Shown: one piece after another, positions 62,893 through 64,000 of the stretch | How the letters are laid out: each line of letters opens with the position of its first letter | How positions within the stretch are numbered: position 1 is the first letter of the stretch | Assembly: GCA_019359035.1 (NCBI GenBank) | Contig: JAHHIC010000064.1 | Location: forward strand, 62,001-126,000 | Length of the DNA: 64,000 bases | DNA from: Scytonematopsis contorta HA4267-MV1 | GTDB lineage: Bacteria; Cyanobacteriota; Cyanobacteriia; Cyanobacteriales; Nostocaceae | Reading direction: 5' to 3' | The notes under the pieces: model-generated | The model's input: only the letters and a program-made list of their open reading frames with translations | What the model was told of the DNA's origin: nothing | The model's database searches: none | Position numbers and translations under genes: made by a program

Positions 62893-63300
62893 CGGACAAT
62901 AACCTCTTGTGCTGGGTCGAAGGTGAGTAAACAAATAATGCCATCTTCAATCATTGTTTTTCCTGCTTCTTCTTCAAACACAACCTTTCGAGTGTTTTCA
63001 GTTACAGCCAGGTACAACATAATATTCTGGATAATAGCGCTTCAGCAAACTAAGATATAAAACGAACTGCCCAACAGCTTCTTCCAGGCCTCTCATGTCG
63101 GAAGCTCCAACGAAACTTTTGACCTCAACAGCTATTTTTTCGCTTCCACGCTCAGCTCCTAGCAAACGTTCCGCACCCAAATCAACAAAAAGATTCTTTC
63201 CACGGGCTAAACGAATTCGCAATGGGTCATGGGTAATTGTCCATCCATCTTTGATAAGAGCATTCCTGACGGTTTCGTGATAAATATCTTTCGCTGGCAT
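62880..63300 (-). pseudogene. xisH: XisH gene with a frameshift
   Basis: The frame from ATG 63300 gives a typical XisH N-terminus (MPAKDIYHETVRNALIKDGW, KIAVEVKSFVGASDMRGLEE) but stops at 62998 after VVPGCN. The missing C-terminus is encoded in the next frame: LYLAVTENTRKVVFEEEAGK to TFDPAQEVIVRWIH, stopping at 62880 inside the xisI start. The shift lies near 63017-63023 (TATTATG). One base more or less restores a normal ~139-residue XisH. Either a real mutation or a sequencing error. Confidence 0.88.
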
Positions 63301-63422
63301 AACATTATTTTAATTAAAAATCACAGGTAGTAACACACCTACGTTGGATAAGAGAAAAAAATGGTTACAATACATTGGCAACTAGTTCATACCATCAACA
63401 AGCCGCGTTAAAAAATCTGCCA

Positions 63423-64000
63423 ATGCTGCTAAACAACCGCTATCAAATTTTGCAAACACTTGGTGGGGGTGGGTTTGGGGAAACATTCCTTGCTGAAGAT
63501 ACCCAAATGCCATCTCGACGCCGTTGTGTAATTAAACAACTCAAGCCCATCATTGACAATCCCAAGATTTACGAGTTGGTGCAAGAAAGGTTTCAGCGGG
63601 AAGCGGCTACTTTAGAAGATTTGGGGGAACATAATAATCAGATACCCCGCTTGTATGCTTATTTCCAGTCAGATAGTAAATTTTACTTAGTCCAAGAGTG
63701 GATTGAAGGTGATACATTAACTACTCTAGTTAAAAAACAAGGATTATTTAGCGAGAGTGCAGTTAGAAATATTTTGTTGAGTTTGTTACCAGTAATTGAG
63801 TACATACACAACAGACGTATTATTCACCGCGACATTAAACCAGATAACATTATTTTGCGCTATCGCGATGGTAAGCCAGTACTGATTGATTTTGGTGCTG
63901 TGCGAGAAATAATGGGAACTACCATTAGTTCACAAGGAGCAACTAATAATTCCATTGTGATTGGCACACCTGGATATATGTCTAGCGAGCAAGCTATGGG
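63423..64000 (+). CDS. Ser/Thr protein kinase, 5' part (cut by window edge)
   Basis: The frame is open from the ATG at 63423 to the end of the window (192 residues): MLLNNRYQILQTLGGGGFGE with the glycine loop, VIKQLKP with the Lys, IIHRDIKPDNIILR (catalytic loop), LIDFGAV, and GTPGYMSSEQAMG at the edge. A typical cyanobacterial PknB-like kinase with N-terminal catalytic domain; what follows is not visible. All kinase residues seen are intact. Confidence 0.93.
   Translation, partial: MLLNNRYQILQTLGGGGFGETFLAEDTQMPSRRRCVIKQLKPIIDNPKIYELVQERFQREAATLEDLGEHNNQIPRLYAYFQSDSKFYLVQEWIEGDTLTTLVKKQGLFSESAVRNILLSLLPVIEYIHNRRIIHRDIKPDNIILRYRDGKPVLIDFGAVREIMGTTISSQGATNNSIVIGTPGYMSSEQAM

Noticed and set aside
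62554-63300. An fdxN-type excision element
   Set aside because: Only xisI and a broken xisH are present; no xisF recombinase and no split nif gene in the window.

Overview
The window is a chromosomal stretch of a filamentous, probably heterocyst-forming (Nostocales-type) cyanobacterium. The evidence is a split DnaE intein, XisH/XisI, very large Ser/Thr-kinase/histidine-kinase fusions, several cyanobacterial domain families (DUF1825, DUF3143, probably DUF6464) and dense heptameric repeats (STRRs) between genes. By eye the DNA is A+T-rich and HIP1 octamers (GCGATCGC) are scarce. No rRNA, tRNA, CRISPR array or intact transposase was seen.

Layout. 1-5.4 kb: a Pro/Thr-repeat tail cut by the edge, a CHASE2 Ser/Thr kinase, a 1.2-kb gap and a LabA-like NYN protein. 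5.4-12.2 kb: leuA, two RodZ-like HTH membrane proteins around an alpha/beta hydrolase, and gatA. 12.4-15.6 kb: the C-terminal half of DnaE with its 36-residue intein-C, a PD-(D/E)XK-like protein and two small proteins. 15.8-30.9 kb: a MoxR/VWA gene cluster (SWIM-associated protein lacking its SWIM domain, DUF5691, MoxR-type AAA+, DUF5682, NADAR, VWA). It is interrupted by about 7 kb holding four two-component genes, with a related 135-bp sequence on both sides. 31-38.2 kb: a 59-residue LysM protein, an 1832-residue kinase/ATPase/GAF/histidine kinase and a TPR protein. 38.3-47.8 kb: housekeeping genes (phosphoribosyltransferase, family-4 UDG, DUF2267, pyrF, tyrS, PBP1, DUF1825, TM2, HhH, lepB). 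48-55.6 kb: clpC, rimI-like, lysA, cdaA-uppS. 55.8-60.8 kb: DUF3143, two J-proteins, and a DnaK with a long repetitive tail. 60.8-64 kb: M28 peptidase, HAD phosphatase, xisI, a frameshifted xisH and the start of another Ser/Thr kinase.

The main candidate for an undescribed system is the SWIM-DUF5691-AAA-DUF5682-NADAR-VWA module. A MoxR ATPase and a VWA protein usually act as a remodelling pair, and the other proteins look like adaptors or enzymes, here with a NADAR-family nucleotide hydrolase. The second theme is repeat biology. A dispersed 28-bp palindrome (GTAGAGACGCGAT and its complement) sits between genes, lies inside one reading frame, interrupts an Uma2 remnant, and has twice had one arm amplified in tandem. 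Heptamer repeats supply stop codons to several genes and in-frame inserts to two. Foldback elements about 170 bp long keep their hairpins by paired base changes.
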